Notes under the pieces: generated by a model
What the model saw: only the letters and a program-made list of their open reading frames with translations
Told to the model about the DNA's origin: nothing
The model's database searches: none
Program-made: the position numbers and the translations under genes
Shown here: positions 8,435 to 17,662 of the stretch, piece by piece
Layout of the letters: each line of letters begins with the position of its first letter
Position numbering within the stretch: the first letter of the stretch is position 1
Assembly (NCBI GenBank): GCA_021846985.1
Contig: JAJZVX010000003.1
Span: 1 to 64,000 of the forward strand
Source of the DNA: Acidobacteriota bacterium
GTDB taxonomy: Bacteria > Acidobacteriota > Terriglobia > Terriglobales > Acidobacteriaceae
DNA: 64,000 bases
Reading direction: 5' to 3'

Positions 8435-9694
8435 ATGTCACTGGCGGGTTCGCAGAGACTTTGGTCACTGCGCCCAGCGCGCGGCTTGCGGTCTGATCTA
8501 CGCATGAACCCGTGCATCAATACCGTGAATTTCGACGAGCGGCCTTTCATCGCCATATGGGAAGTGACCCAGGCCTGCGATCTGGCTTGCGTCCACTGCC
8601 GCGCCTCGGCACAGCCCGAGCGGCATCCCCTGGAACTTACGACAGAAGAAGGCAAAGGTCTCATCGACCAGATTGCGGCACTGGAGGTTCCGGTCTTTGT
8701 GCTTACGGGAGGCGATCCCATCAAGCGTCCCGACCTCTTCGAACTGATCGCGCACGCCCGGTCGAAAGGCGTCCGCGTGTCGCTCACGCCCAGCGCCACT
8801 CCGCTGCTGACGCGCGCGATCGTGGTTCGCCTGAAGGAAGCTGGCTTGGCCCGCCTCGCCGTGAGCTTGGATGGCGCCGCCTCCGCAACGCACGATGCCT
8901 TCCGCGGCATGGCCGGCTCCTATGCGCGCACCCTCAACGCCGTTCGCTGGGCCAACGAAATCGGCCTGCCCGTGCAGATCAACACTACCTTCAGCCGCAG
9001 GAACATCGGCGAGATCGACGCTATTGTCGCGCTCATGGAGAGCCTTCGCATTACCCTCTGGAGCGTCTTCTTCCTTGTGCCTACCGGCCGCGGCAAGCTG
9101 AGCGACTTGCTGAACGCCGAAGAATTTGAGCAGGTCTTCGCCAAACTCTACAGCCTCTCGCAATCCGCCAGCTTCGACATCAAAACCACCGAGGCGCAGC
9201 ACTACAGGCGCTTTCTGCTGCAGCAGAAAGTGGCCGCGCGCAAGGAAGCCTCCGCCCGCCGCGCGCCCCAGAAGGTCGAGGACGCCATCGGCCGCGCCCC
9301 GCGCGGGCTCAACGACGGCCGCGGCTTTGTCTTCATCTCGCATACCGGTGAAGTCTTCCCCAGCGGCTTTATGCCGTTGTCCGCGGGCAGCATCCGCCAC
9401 CAGCCGCTGGCCACTATCTATCGCCATTCGCCGCTGTTTCGCAATCTTCGCGATACCGCCCAGCTCGAAGGCAAGTGCGGAGCCTGCGAGTTCAAGGAGA
9501 TCTGCGGCGGCTCGCGCGCGCGCGCCTACGCCCTACCGGCAATCCCTTTGGCCATGAGCCGTGCTGCGTTTACGTTCCCAGCCGTTACGCTCCGCCGCCC
9601 GCAGGCATCCAACAGTCCGTGGGCTTGCACGTTTTGCCGGGAGCCTGAGCGCCGCGCGCGTTCCCAAGCGTTTCGCACACAGGAGAAAAAATGA
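8435..9694 (+). CDS. Radical SAM/SPASM protein, NirJ/AhbD-like, with a 3' frameshift
   Basis: The radical SAM domain has the 4Fe-4S motif CDLACVHC (C48, C52, C55) and TGGDP for SAM binding, and a C-terminal SPASM-type segment CGACEFKEICGGSRARAY. It resembles the TIGR04053-type proteins related to haem d1 / haem biosynthesis enzymes. After AYA the frame goes wrong. Reading the other frame from 9535 gives TGNPFGHEPCCVYVPSRYAP and ends at TGA 9646-9648, exactly what the family needs, including the last Cys cluster ligands. One base is therefore missing near 9531-9534 (true mutation or sequencing error). As written, the protein runs on to 9694 and overlaps the hemerythrin start. The start could also be ATG 8504, nearer the usual N-terminus. 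Confidence 0.8.
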   Translation: MSLAGSQRLWSLRPARGLRSDLRMNPCINTVNFDERPFIAIWEVTQACDLACVHCRASAQPERHPLELTTEEGKGLIDQIAALEVPVFVLTGGDPIKRPDLFELIAHARSKGVRVSLTPSATPLLTRAIVVRLKEAGLARLAVSLDGAASATHDAFRGMAGSYARTLNAVRWANEIGLPVQINTTFSRRNIGEIDAIVALMESLRITLWSVFFLVPTGRGKLSDLLNAEEFEQVFAKLYSLSQSASFDIKTTEAQHYRRFLLQQKVAARKEASARRAPQKVEDAIGRAPRGLNDGRGFVFISHTGEVFPSGFMPLSAGSIRHQPLATIYRHSPLFRNLRDTAQLEGKCGACEFKEICGGSRARAYALPAIPLAMSRAAFTFPAVTLRRPQASNSPWACTFCREPERRARSQAFRTQEKK

Positions 9695-10227
9695 TGGGCA
9701 TACAGATTGGCGCCAAGCCCGACCGCGGATTCGACGATCCAATCGGCATGTTGGCCGATTGCCATCGCAGAATCGAATGGTTTCTGAACATTCTGCGCAT
9801 GGTGGCAGAGAGAGCGCGCGGCAGGAGTCTCAGTGCCCAAGAGACGGAGGCCGTAGACTCCGCGCTTCACTATTTTCATGTGGGCGGCCTGCGCCACAAT
9901 GCCGATGAAGAGCAGTCGCTGTTTCCGAGGCTGCGCCACGCCTCTGCCACGGATGCCTTGGCGGAACTGCAGGCGCTGGAGAACGATCATCGGCGCGCCG
10001 GCGAGCTGCATGTGGCGATCGAACAGGGTTACCGCCTGTGGATGGACACGGGGCGCCTGAACGCCGAAGATGAGCAGCGCCTGATCGAGGCCGCCGCCGC
10101 GCTCGGCCGCTTGTATGCGCAGCACATTCGAATCGAAGAGGAGACGGTCTTTCCGCGCGCGGCCAGGACCCTCGACAAGCAGACGATCGCGGCCATGGGC
10201 GAGGAGTTTCGCGCGCGCAGGGCCTAG
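9691..10227 (+). CDS. Hemerythrin-like (HHE) domain protein
   Basis: A 178-residue soluble four-helix-bundle protein likely to bind a di-iron centre. Ligand-type motifs in order: LADCHRRIEWF (near 25-35), HYFHVGGLRHNADEEQSLFP (near 57-75), LENDHRRAGELH (near 92) and a final YAQHIRIEEETVFPRA (near 146-160). AGGAG lies seven bases before ATG 9691; a second ATG follows at once. Standalone proteins of this type sense or bind O2 or NO or take part in iron chemistry. Placement after the radical SAM gene and opposite ric-nnrS suggests a role in nitrosative or oxidative stress. Confidence 0.85.
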   Translation: MMGIQIGAKPDRGFDDPIGMLADCHRRIEWFLNILRMVAERARGRSLSAQETEAVDSALHYFHVGGLRHNADEEQSLFPRLRHASATDALAELQALENDHRRAGELHVAIEQGYRLWMDTGRLNAEDEQRLIEAAAALGRLYAQHIRIEEETVFPRAARTLDKQTIAAMGEEFRARRA

Positions 10228-10296
10228 CTCATATCTGTCAGTGGGCAGCGTGTTGCGTGCGCGGTTGTGTTCGCTCCGAAGCCGCGCGGCAGATGC

Positions 10297-11328
10297 CTAG
10301 GAAAATTCCCAGCCGCGGCACTTGTCGATTTCGCAGCGGCTGCGGTTGATGTAGTGGCGAAGCTCTTCGAGGCCGTATTGGCGCGCGAGTTCGCGTGCGC
10401 TTATGCCGGGGCGTTTGGCGCGAAGAACAAACCACCCTTCCATGGGCCACCATTTCTCCTGCTCCACATCGTCGCCACGCTCTTTGAGGAGCTTATCGCG
10501 TTTCGCCGGCAGATTGAGATCCTGGTGGAAGATGCAGCGGTCGAGATCCAGATTGCGCCGCGTGACATTGATGCCTTTACCGGCGTTTTCGTGGTCGTGA
10601 ACCAGGAGTTCGCCGTCGATATCGTAGAGCAGGCAGTCGGGAATCTGGGTGGCGCTGAGAATGTAGTAGTTGAAGAGCGTGGCCTGAGCCTGAAGAGAGC
10701 GGCCTGCGGAGTAGGCGCTCGACCAGACAACCAGATCCACGCCATGATTGGCCATCTGCCGCCACAGCGGCGTCCAATTCACATCGAAGCAGATGGCGAG
10801 GCCGATCCTGCCAAAGTCGGCGCTATGAACGGTGACGTCCAGGCCGGGCTGCACAGAGATAGGCGGGACGCACTCCTGCTGCCAGACCGGATAGAGCTTG
10901 TTGTAAACGCAGGCAACGCGGCCACGGCGGTCGAGCAGGACCGAGGAGTTGAAGCGCGTGACGCCCTCTTTGCGGTCGATGGGGCAAACGATGTAGGTGC
11001 GGTATCTTTCCGCAAGCCGCGCCATGGCAGTGATGGTGGGCCCGTCAAGCGTCTCCGGGCTGTGTTCGTTTTGGCCGCGGCAGGTTTCCGGCAAGGCGGT
11101 GAGATCGGCCCCCTGTGCGGCTTCGCGGTCGACCAGGCTCGCGATGGCGTCCAGAGGAAGACCTGGATGAAAGCCGATGCTGACGGCGCGGACGGTGCGG
11201 CTGGCCGTGGAAGGCTCTTCTGCAGCGGTCTCCCGCGCCATCGCAAGGGGGCTGATGCCGGCGCCGGAGGCAACGGCGCCGAGGCCAATGACCGAATCCT
11301 TGACGAACTGCCGTCTCTGCATCTTCAT
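10297..11328 (-). CDS. Tat-exported nitrilase-superfamily amidohydrolase
   Basis: A 343-residue carbon-nitrogen hydrolase. The catalytic triad is visible: E81 in LPETC, K144 in YNKLYP and C180 in AICFDVNW, with the family motif around it. The N-terminus MKMQRRQFVKDSVIGLG fits a twin-arginine signal (RRQFVK) with an Ala-rich region after it, so the enzyme is probably folded before export to the periplasm, which is uncommon for nitrilases. The start at 11328 has GGAGGAG four bases upstream. It is the last gene of a minus-strand run with an MFS transporter and a glycosidase-like protein. The substrate (an amide or N-carbamoyl compound) is not predictable. Confidence 0.85.
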   Translation of the reverse strand: MKMQRRQFVKDSVIGLGAVASGAGISPLAMARETAAEEPSTASRTVRAVSIGFHPGLPLDAIASLVDREAAQGADLTALPETCRGQNEHSPETLDGPTITAMARLAERYRTYIVCPIDRKEGVTRFNSSVLLDRRGRVACVYNKLYPVWQQECVPPISVQPGLDVTVHSADFGRIGLAICFDVNWTPLWRQMANHGVDLVVWSSAYSAGRSLQAQATLFNYYILSATQIPDCLLYDIDGELLVHDHENAGKGINVTRRNLDLDRCIFHQDLNLPAKRDKLLKERGDDVEQEKWWPMEGWFVLRAKRPGISARELARQYGLEELRHYINRSRCEIDKCRGWEFS

Positions 11329-11430
11329 GGTGCTCCTCCGCAAAAACAATGGAAGCGGGCGCAGCAGGCCGGAAGCGCTCACGCGGAAGTATACCCTCAG
11401 AAGAAAGCCGTTGGCTGCTGTGGCAGCTTG

Positions 11431-12633
11431 CTACTCCCGCGCGAGACCCGCATCGGGCGCTAGCGGACCGACCAGCGTCCAGAGTATCAGGGCGCAGATT
11501 AGTGGGATAAAACCAAAAAGCGCGAATGCCGGAAGGTAGGAGTAGTGTGCCACCAGCCAGCCGGTGAGCAGCATGAAGACCATGCCGCCAAATCCAGAGC
11601 CCATGCTGGCGATTCCATAGACGGAGGCCACCGCGCTGGCGGGGAAGACATCGGCCGGCATGGCAAGCATGTTGGCGAGCGCGGCGGTGTAGCCAGCCAT
11701 GGCCAGCGAAACCAGCGCAATGGAGGCGGTGGCGCCGTGGACGAGGACGGCGGGAATAGCGGCCGTCATCAGAAGCGCGGCGAGCGTGACCGCCAGCTTG
11801 CGCGCCGGCGAGATGGAGAGACCGCAACGCAGCAGGCCTTTGGCGATGAACCCTCCCCCCGCGCTGCCCAGGCCTGCGACGAAGAAAGGAACCCACGCAT
11901 AGCGGCCAATGGAGGCGATGTTGAAGTGGCGGCTATGGCTCAGATACTCGGGAAACCAGAAGGTGTAGAAGTACCAGGCCGGGTCCATGAAGATTTTGGA
12001 GAACGTAAAGCTCCACACGAAACGCGAGCCAAGCAGGCGGCCAAAGGGAACGCGCAACGCCCCGGTCTGCATCGTGGCTGGCTCGGGAGGCATGCGGTAA
12101 AGAGCCAGCCACGATGCTACCCAGAGAAAGCCGAGGCCCCCGACAAGAACAAAGGAGGAGCGCCAGCCAAACTGGACCAACAGGAAAGCGATAACCGGAG
12201 GGGCCAGAATTGCGCCCACGGAGGAGCCGCTGTTGAAGATGCCCGAGGCGAGCGAACGCTCCTCGGCGGGAAACCATTCGGCGACAACGCGGACAGCAGC
12301 CGGCCAGTTGCCGGCTTCGCCCAGACCAAGCAGGAAGCGGTAGACGCCGAGCGAGAAAGGGCCGCGCGCCAGCGCCTGCAGCAACGCGCTGAGTGACCAC
12401 CAGGCGGTGAACAGAGCGTAGCCGGCCCGTGTCCCCAGACGGTCAATGAGGAAGCCGGAGATGCCGTTCATCAGCGTGTAGGCAAGCATGAAGGCGAACA
12501 GGATACGTGAGTAGCCAATATCGGTGAAATGAAACCGCAGGCGAAGCACGGGCTCGGCCACAGAGAGCGACTGGCGGTCGAGATAGTTGATGAGCGTGGC
12601 GCTGAAGGCCAGGGCGATCATCACCCATCGCAT
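11431..12633 (-). CDS. MFS transporter, anion:cation symporter (hexuronate/ExuT-like) type
   Basis: About 400 residues with twelve predicted membrane helices. The N-terminal segment INYLDRQSLSVAEPVL and the loop GFLIDRLGTRAGYALFTAWW fit the ACS branch of the major facilitator superfamily, which moves hexuronates, glucarate or similar organic anions. GLGEAGNWPAAVRVVAEWFP is the typical helix 4-5 signature. The start is uncertain: ATG 12633 (MRWVMIALAF) gives a normal N-terminus, while the frame runs to 12717 inside the upstream gene. The glycosidase-like gene ends 21 bases upstream, and an inverted repeat GCTTGA/TCAAGC sits over the junction. The two are likely co-transcribed; uptake of the sugar acid released by the hydrolase is an inference. 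Confidence 0.87.
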   Translation of the reverse strand: MRWVMIALAFSATLINYLDRQSLSVAEPVLRLRFHFTDIGYSRILFAFMLAYTLMNGISGFLIDRLGTRAGYALFTAWWSLSALLQALARGPFSLGVYRFLLGLGEAGNWPAAVRVVAEWFPAEERSLASGIFNSGSSVGAILAPPVIAFLLVQFGWRSSFVLVGGLGFLWVASWLALYRMPPEPATMQTGALRVPFGRLLGSRFVWSFTFSKIFMDPAWYFYTFWFPEYLSHSRHFNIASIGRYAWVPFFVAGLGSAGGGFIAKGLLRCGLSISPARKLAVTLAALLMTAAIPAVLVHGATASIALVSLAMAGYTAALANMLAMPADVFPASAVASVYGIASMGSGFGGMVFMLLTGWLVAHYSYLPAFALFGFIPLICALILWTLVGPLAPDAGLARE

Positions 12634-12653
12634 GCGCGGGCTTGAGCGAACGG

Positions 12654-14837
12654 TCAAGCGAGATCCACCCGGATAGCTTCGTAGACAAGCACTCTGGGCA
12701 CTGTCACGGTGAGCCATTCACCGTTGCGCTTGGCAGCGGCTTCAGTTCCCGCGCGCATCAGCGTGACGGAGCGGACGTTGCCGTGGACTCTCAGGCTCAC
12801 TTCGAAATTTGCAACCGGGAAAAAGCGCTCGCGCGCCTTGAGATGATGATCTTTGTCTCCGATGTCGGCAAGGAGATGCAGCACAATGCAGTTCCCTGAA
12901 GCCATGTAGTGCGCGGTGACGCCGGGGATGTAATCCATTGTGTAGGCGCGTCCGGCAGCCAGCGGAGGCAGCAGCAGCGAAGCAAGATAATCGCGTACGG
13001 GATCCATGCGCGTTTCTTCCCACACCGCCTCCAGTCCGGAGGCGAGATAGATGGACCTGCCCTTGCCCACACGATGAGTTATAACAGCCGGACCGAGATC
13101 GCGATGGTTGCCGCGGTCCCATGTGGTGGCCTCGACATCGCCGGTCGTCGCCCGCACGCGCACGATCTGCGGGTCCTGGGGAATCAAGCCTCCGTGCGCA
13201 GGTTTCAGGTACAGGTCGGGATACTCGAATGGTTTGCGACTGGCCAGCGACGCGCCGAAGAGGCTGGCAAGGCCGAAGTCCTTGCGCGACCGGCCATATT
13301 CGTCGGCCGCAGAGGTGAGATGGGTGGAGAACAGCGTGCCTCCTTCCTCCACGTAGGCGCGCAGCAGGTCGCATTGCGCATCGCTTAGGCAGGGCGCGTT
13401 AGGAACGAACACCGCCGCGTAACCCGCGAGCTGCTTCTGGGTCATGGACCAGTCGAGGAAGGGATCCGCATCGATGGAGAGCGACTTCAGCAGGTTGAAG
13501 GCGCCATGGTAGTAGTTGCCGTAGGCGGAAGGAATGTGGAACTTGTCGTTGTACCAGTCGATGGTCTGACTGCCGACCAGGATGCCCACCTGCGGCCGGT
13601 AGCGGAGCTGACTGAGCACGTGGTGGTGGCGCCGCTGAAAAGTGAAGATATCCCGGACGCAGCGGCCGCTTTCAAAGGCTGTGGGCGGCTCGGCCTCGTA
13701 AAAGAAGCGCTGCATGCCCCAGTAGACGCAACCCGCGCCTGAGGCCGTGGCGGTGGCGCCGTCGAGCAGAAGCTCTTGGCCCTCGATCGGGTAGCTGTAC
13801 CAGCCGCGCACCGTCTTGTCGCGCAGGTGCTCGCCGTTGTATTCGGTGTGGTGGCCGAGATAGGTCCAGATCACCTTGCCGGTGGACTGGCCCAACTGGA
13901 GATTGAAGAGCTTTTCTTCGGGCGTGTTGGCGGCCTCGAACATGAAGCCGTCGGCCACCGGAAAGGCGCGGCTGCGCAACTCCGACTTCGAAAGCAGCGA
14001 AGTGTCATTGAAGAGAATCGGAACCTCGCGCCTGTCGCGGATCATCTGGCAGATCTCTTGGAAAAAGGCGATGAGCACCTCGTCGCGCATCCAGGTGCGA
14101 AACTGGATGCGCTCGTCGAGCGAGCAGGTCTGCTGGTCCGGAATGGGCTTGCCGAAGCGTTTCCCGTAAGCGGCCTGGCAATGCGCGCAATAACAGAAAT
14201 CCGCGGCATGTTCCATGCCCTGATAGGGGCCGTCGAAGTACATCACGTCGAAGCCGTAGTCGAGCACCTCCGCGGTCAGCACCCGCGCCACTTCGCGGAT
14301 GGAGGAGTTGAGGCAGCCCTCGTAGAAGCGCTGCCAGCCGAAATGCGCGGTGGTCATGGGCGTGCCATCCTTGAATCGCCGCGTCCATCCGGGGTAGCGG
14401 GGATCTTTCGATTCGATGGACATGAAAGGATGATTCAGTGGGATGTAAGCGATGGCGCGCAGGCCGGCCTGGTGCAGTTCGTCCAGCGTCTTGCGCATGG
14501 GATCGCCCTTGAGAGCGGGATGAAGGGGATAACCGGACCGGGTGGGAAAGAAGGCATAGTACGAAGCCGCCGGATAGCGCATGGAATCGCAGTCGAGAGC
14601 CAGCGCGATCTCGACGGCTTTCCGTGGAAGGTAGTCGAACAAGGGATAGAAGGGCGGGTTATAGCCTTCGGCGATCAGGGTGCGGTTCGAGCGGATCCAC
14701 TCCGGAAGCTTCGATCCTGGCTGTGGTTGCGCATGCTGCCGGGAGTCGCTGCCGCCCGCATCAAGAAAGTTGAATCCCGGTGCATGCACAGCCAGCGCCG
14801 TCATCGCCAGCATTGCGCGGCGCGTAAGATCGGCCAT
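12654..14837 (-). CDS. Putative secreted glycoside hydrolase (GHL6 / beta-galactosidase trimerization-like)
   Basis: A 727-residue protein. The N-terminus TRRAMLAMTALAVHAPG resembles a twin-arginine or Sec signal. The central part (about 60-400) looks like a (beta/alpha)8 glycosidase of the hypothetical GHL6 type, with RAIAYIPLNHPFM, GFDVMYFDGPYQGM and a Cys-rich FCYCAHCQAAYGKRFG. The region about 410-620 resembles the GH42 beta-galactosidase trimerization fold (LLRAYVEEGGTLFSTHLTS). AGGAGG lies seven bases before the ATG. Acidic residues in YFDGP and ILFND are candidate catalytic positions, but the family is poorly characterised. It is coupled with an MFS transporter and a nitrilase. Confidence 0.7.
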   Translation of the reverse strand: MADLTRRAMLAMTALAVHAPGFNFLDAGGSDSRQHAQPQPGSKLPEWIRSNRTLIAEGYNPPFYPLFDYLPRKAVEIALALDCDSMRYPAASYYAFFPTRSGYPLHPALKGDPMRKTLDELHQAGLRAIAYIPLNHPFMSIESKDPRYPGWTRRFKDGTPMTTAHFGWQRFYEGCLNSSIREVARVLTAEVLDYGFDVMYFDGPYQGMEHAADFCYCAHCQAAYGKRFGKPIPDQQTCSLDERIQFRTWMRDEVLIAFFQEICQMIRDRREVPILFNDTSLLSKSELRSRAFPVADGFMFEAANTPEEKLFNLQLGQSTGKVIWTYLGHHTEYNGEHLRDKTVRGWYSYPIEGQELLLDGATATASGAGCVYWGMQRFFYEAEPPTAFESGRCVRDIFTFQRRHHHVLSQLRYRPQVGILVGSQTIDWYNDKFHIPSAYGNYYHGAFNLLKSLSIDADPFLDWSMTQKQLAGYAAVFVPNAPCLSDAQCDLLRAYVEEGGTLFSTHLTSAADEYGRSRKDFGLASLFGASLASRKPFEYPDLYLKPAHGGLIPQDPQIVRVRATTGDVEATTWDRGNHRDLGPAVITHRVGKGRSIYLASGLEAVWEETRMDPVRDYLASLLLPPLAAGRAYTMDYIPGVTAHYMASGNCIVLHLLADIGDKDHHLKARERFFPVANFEVSLRVHGNVRSVTLMRAGTEAAAKRNGEWLTVTVPRVLVYEAIRVDLA

Positions 14838-14876
14838 CGTAGAACCTCCTGCAACGGATTGCGTCTGCCGGGAACA

Positions 14877-17018
14877 TCAGGACGGCGGAGACGGCAGATA
14901 GCCGTGCGGCGTCATGGGCATGTGGGAAAGACGCATGCCCGTGGCGGCAAAGAGAGCGTTGGCCACAGCCGGCGCCAGCCCGATGATGCCAATCTCTCCG
15001 GCGCCCGCAGAGGGCAAATCCTTGCGATTGACGAGAACAATCTCGATCTCCGGCATGTCGCTGAAGCGTGGCACGCGATACTCCGCGAAATGCGGGTTGA
15101 GGATGCGGCCATTGGCGAAACGGATCTGCTCAAACAGCGCGCCGCCGATGGCTTGAATCATCGAACCTGCAAGCTGATTGCGCAGGCCGTCAGGATTGAC
15201 GATGGCGCCCGACTCCCACGCCTGCACCACGCGGCGAATGCGCACCTGCTTGCCGCCGTCACCGATTTCGACCGCGGCGCAGGTGGCTACGTAGCCGCCT
15301 TTGTCGGTGCCGCAGGCGATGCCGAATCCGCGCTCGGGCGTGGAGGGCACATGACCCCAGCCAAACTTGTCTGCGGCTGCCTGCAAGACGGCGCGGAGAC
15401 GTGTCTCATCGAGATTCTTCAGGCGGAACTCCAGTGGATCGATGCCGGCGGCGTGGGCCAGCCGGTCCATGTGCGCCTCGCGAGCAAAGTTGTTGGCGGT
15501 GGCGGCCAGTGCGCGATAGGATCCCTGCCGCAGCGGCGATTGGGACGGATGATACTGGACGAGCTGGTTGGGAACCGTATAGGGCGTAGTGAGCGCCGAG
15601 GGGCCGGAGTTGTAGTTGTGATGCTCCCAGGCGATGAGCTTGCCATTGTGGTCGGCGGCGGCGCGAATCTCCATCAGCCCGGCGGGACGGAAGTAAGCCC
15701 AGGTGAACTCCTCTTGCCGCGTCCACACCAGCTTTACGGGTTTACCCGCGACCTTGGCCAGATGCGCGGCCTCCAGGGCGGGGTCGCCGGTGTGCTTGCC
15801 TCCGTAGCCGCTGCCCATGTCGGGCTGGATAACGCGCACCTGGTGGGACGCCAGATGAAACTCCTCCATCAACTGGTCGCGCACCCCAAAAGGGCGTTGC
15901 GTTCCCGTCCAGACGGTGAGCTTGCCGTTCTGCCACTCGGCGACGGCGGCGCGGGGTTCGAGCGGCGCATGGGCGATGTACTGCACGGTGTACTGCTCTT
16001 CCATCTTGATGGGAGCCGTGTCCATGGCTTGCGCCACGGAGCCGGCCACATGCAGTGGGGCGTCGTTCTCGCCGCTCTCGGGATGGCTCTTGAGGTAGTC
16101 GAAGAGCCCCTGATTTGAGGGCTGCGGCGGAACCTTCCATCGGGCGTCGATGGCGGCCAGCGCGTGATGGGCGGTATAGTCGTCCGGCGCAACCACGCCT
16201 ACGAAATTGCCCTCGCGGATCACCTGCACGCCGGGAAGCTTTTCTGCGGCCGCGCTGTCGAGCGATTCGAGCAGAGCGTTGAAGCCCTCAGGACGCAGAA
16301 TCGCGCCGTAGAGCATACCCGGGCGAACGATGTCGGAGGGAAACTTGTGTCTGCCGGTGACGAAGTCGCGCGCGCCCACTTTGGGAACCGGCGTGCCGGC
16401 GATCTTCCATTCCCTGGCGGGCGTCAGCGCTTCCTGGGCGGTGACAATCTTGACAAGCTTCTCGCCGCGCGTGAGTTCGCCATAGGTGAGCGACCTTGCG
16501 CCCTGCGCATGCACGATCTTGCCGTCGGCGGCAGTGAGCGTAGCCGCGGCAACGTTCCAGCGCCGCGCGGCCATCTCAACCAGCAACTCGCGCGCGGCCG
16601 CAGCCATGGCGCGCAGTATGGGAGTCATGGTGGGCGTGGTGCGGCTGCCAAAGGTGCCGGCGTCCCAGGGCACCAGGTCGGTGTCGCCCATGACCATGGT
16701 GATGGAGTCGAAGGCCACGCGCAGCTCCTCGGCCACCGACTGCGCCAGCGAGGTGCGGATGTTCTGCCCCACTTCCACTTTGCCCGTGAAGACGGTCACG
16801 CGGCTGTCGGCCGCGATGTGCAGCCAGGCGCTGATCTCCTTGGGCAGTTCGTGACCGCCAAAGGTGCGGCCCGACTCCTGCGGCATGGCGGCGGAGGGCA
16901 CGAGGCAAACCAGCACTCCGCCGCCGAGGAGCTTGAGAAAGTCGCGGCGATCAAGTTGCGGGCCGCTGGATTCGGAGGCGGGAAGAACCTCGAGCGCGGG
17001 AATATGCTGGGGCGTCAT
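14877..17018 (-). CDS. iorB: Molybdenum hydroxylase large subunit (isoquinoline 1-oxidoreductase / aldehyde oxidase type)
   Basis: A 713-residue molybdopterin-binding subunit of the xanthine-dehydrogenase family. A twin-arginine signal is visible (DRRDFLKLLGGGVLVCLVP, about residues 23-41), so the enzyme acts in the periplasm with its Fe-S partner. Family motifs include VFTGKVEVGQNIRTSLAQ, GSGYGGKHTGDP near 360, PLRQGSYRALAATANNFA and a C-terminal AGEIGIIGLAPAVANALF whose Glu is the expected catalytic base. The start at 17018 is fixed by AAGGAG seven bases upstream and a four-base ATGA overlap with the small subunit. Large and small subunits are in IorA-IorB order. The substrate (N-heterocycle or aldehyde) is unknown. 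Confidence 0.88.
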   Translation of the reverse strand: MTPQHIPALEVLPASESSGPQLDRRDFLKLLGGGVLVCLVPSAAMPQESGRTFGGHELPKEISAWLHIAADSRVTVFTGKVEVGQNIRTSLAQSVAEELRVAFDSITMVMGDTDLVPWDAGTFGSRTTPTMTPILRAMAAAARELLVEMAARRWNVAAATLTAADGKIVHAQGARSLTYGELTRGEKLVKIVTAQEALTPAREWKIAGTPVPKVGARDFVTGRHKFPSDIVRPGMLYGAILRPEGFNALLESLDSAAAEKLPGVQVIREGNFVGVVAPDDYTAHHALAAIDARWKVPPQPSNQGLFDYLKSHPESGENDAPLHVAGSVAQAMDTAPIKMEEQYTVQYIAHAPLEPRAAVAEWQNGKLTVWTGTQRPFGVRDQLMEEFHLASHQVRVIQPDMGSGYGGKHTGDPALEAAHLAKVAGKPVKLVWTRQEEFTWAYFRPAGLMEIRAAADHNGKLIAWEHHNYNSGPSALTTPYTVPNQLVQYHPSQSPLRQGSYRALAATANNFAREAHMDRLAHAAGIDPLEFRLKNLDETRLRAVLQAAADKFGWGHVPSTPERGFGIACGTDKGGYVATCAAVEIGDGGKQVRIRRVVQAWESGAIVNPDGLRNQLAGSMIQAIGGALFEQIRFANGRILNPHFAEYRVPRFSDMPEIEIVLVNRKDLPSAGAGEIGIIGLAPAVANALFAATGMRLSHMPMTPHGYLPSPPS

Positions 17019-17509
17019 CGGCGGGCTCCTTCCGGCGGGACGGCGCGGGCCTGCAGGCGCGCGGCAAGCTGCACTGCGGCAACGATGCGCGGGTAGGTTC
17101 CGCAGCGGCAAAGGTTGCCGTCCATGGCATGCACAATCTGCTCGTGGCCAGGTTGTGGCGTCTCGCGCAGCAGCGCGGTGGCGCGCAGCACCATGCCGGA
17201 GGTGCAGTAGCCGCACTGTAACGCGCCCTCCTCCACAAAGGCCTGCTGCACGGGCGTAAGCTGGCCGTCCTGCCCCAGTCCCTCGATGGTGACGATCTTG
17301 GCCCCGCCAACGGCCGAGACGGGAATCAGGCAGGAGCGCGTGGGAACGCCGTCGATAAGCACCGTGCAGGCGCCGCACTGGCCCTCGCCGCATCCATACT
17401 TGGCGCCGGTCAGATCCAGGCGGTTGCGCAGCACAGAAAGCAGGGTTTCATCGGAAGGCGCGGCGACGTGGAGAGACGCGCCGTTGATATGCAGCAGATA
17501 ATGGGCCAT
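17015..17509 (-). CDS. iorA: Molybdenum hydroxylase small subunit, (2Fe-2S) protein
   Basis: A 164-residue electron-transfer subunit with two [2Fe-2S] clusters. A plant-ferredoxin-type cluster is bound by C40, C45, C48 (CGEGQCGAC) and C60. An alpha-helical cluster is bound by C99, C102 (CGYC) and C134, C136 (CRC). It passes electrons from the molybdenum subunit to an acceptor; no FAD subunit gene follows, which fits the IorAB/aldehyde-dehydrogenase type that uses a cytochrome. There is no signal peptide, so it is probably carried through Tat together with the large subunit. GGAG lies six bases before the ATG. It is first in a two-gene operon with a four-base overlap. Confidence 0.93.
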   Translation of the reverse strand: MAHYLLHINGASLHVAAPSDETLLSVLRNRLDLTGAKYGCGEGQCGACTVLIDGVPTRSCLIPVSAVGGAKIVTIEGLGQDGQLTPVQQAFVEEGALQCGYCTSGMVLRATALLRETPQPGHEQIVHAMDGNLCRCGTYPRIVAAVQLAARLQARAVPPEGARR

Positions 17510-17662
17510 AGGAGACTCCGCAAGCCGCCAGGCAGGATGAATGTGCCGGGACCATCATACCGCAGGGCGCGCGGAAGCTTTCCGTTCTCGGTTTTCAGCG
17601 GCAGGTGGAGTGGCGCAAACCTCCGCCGCAAGAGAGAAGAAGCGGCGGCGTCTACTGTCGAC

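Noticed and set aside
13776..16118. 780-residue plus-strand frame across the glycosidase and iorB genes
   Set aside because: It spans two well-supported minus-strand genes and shows no family pattern.
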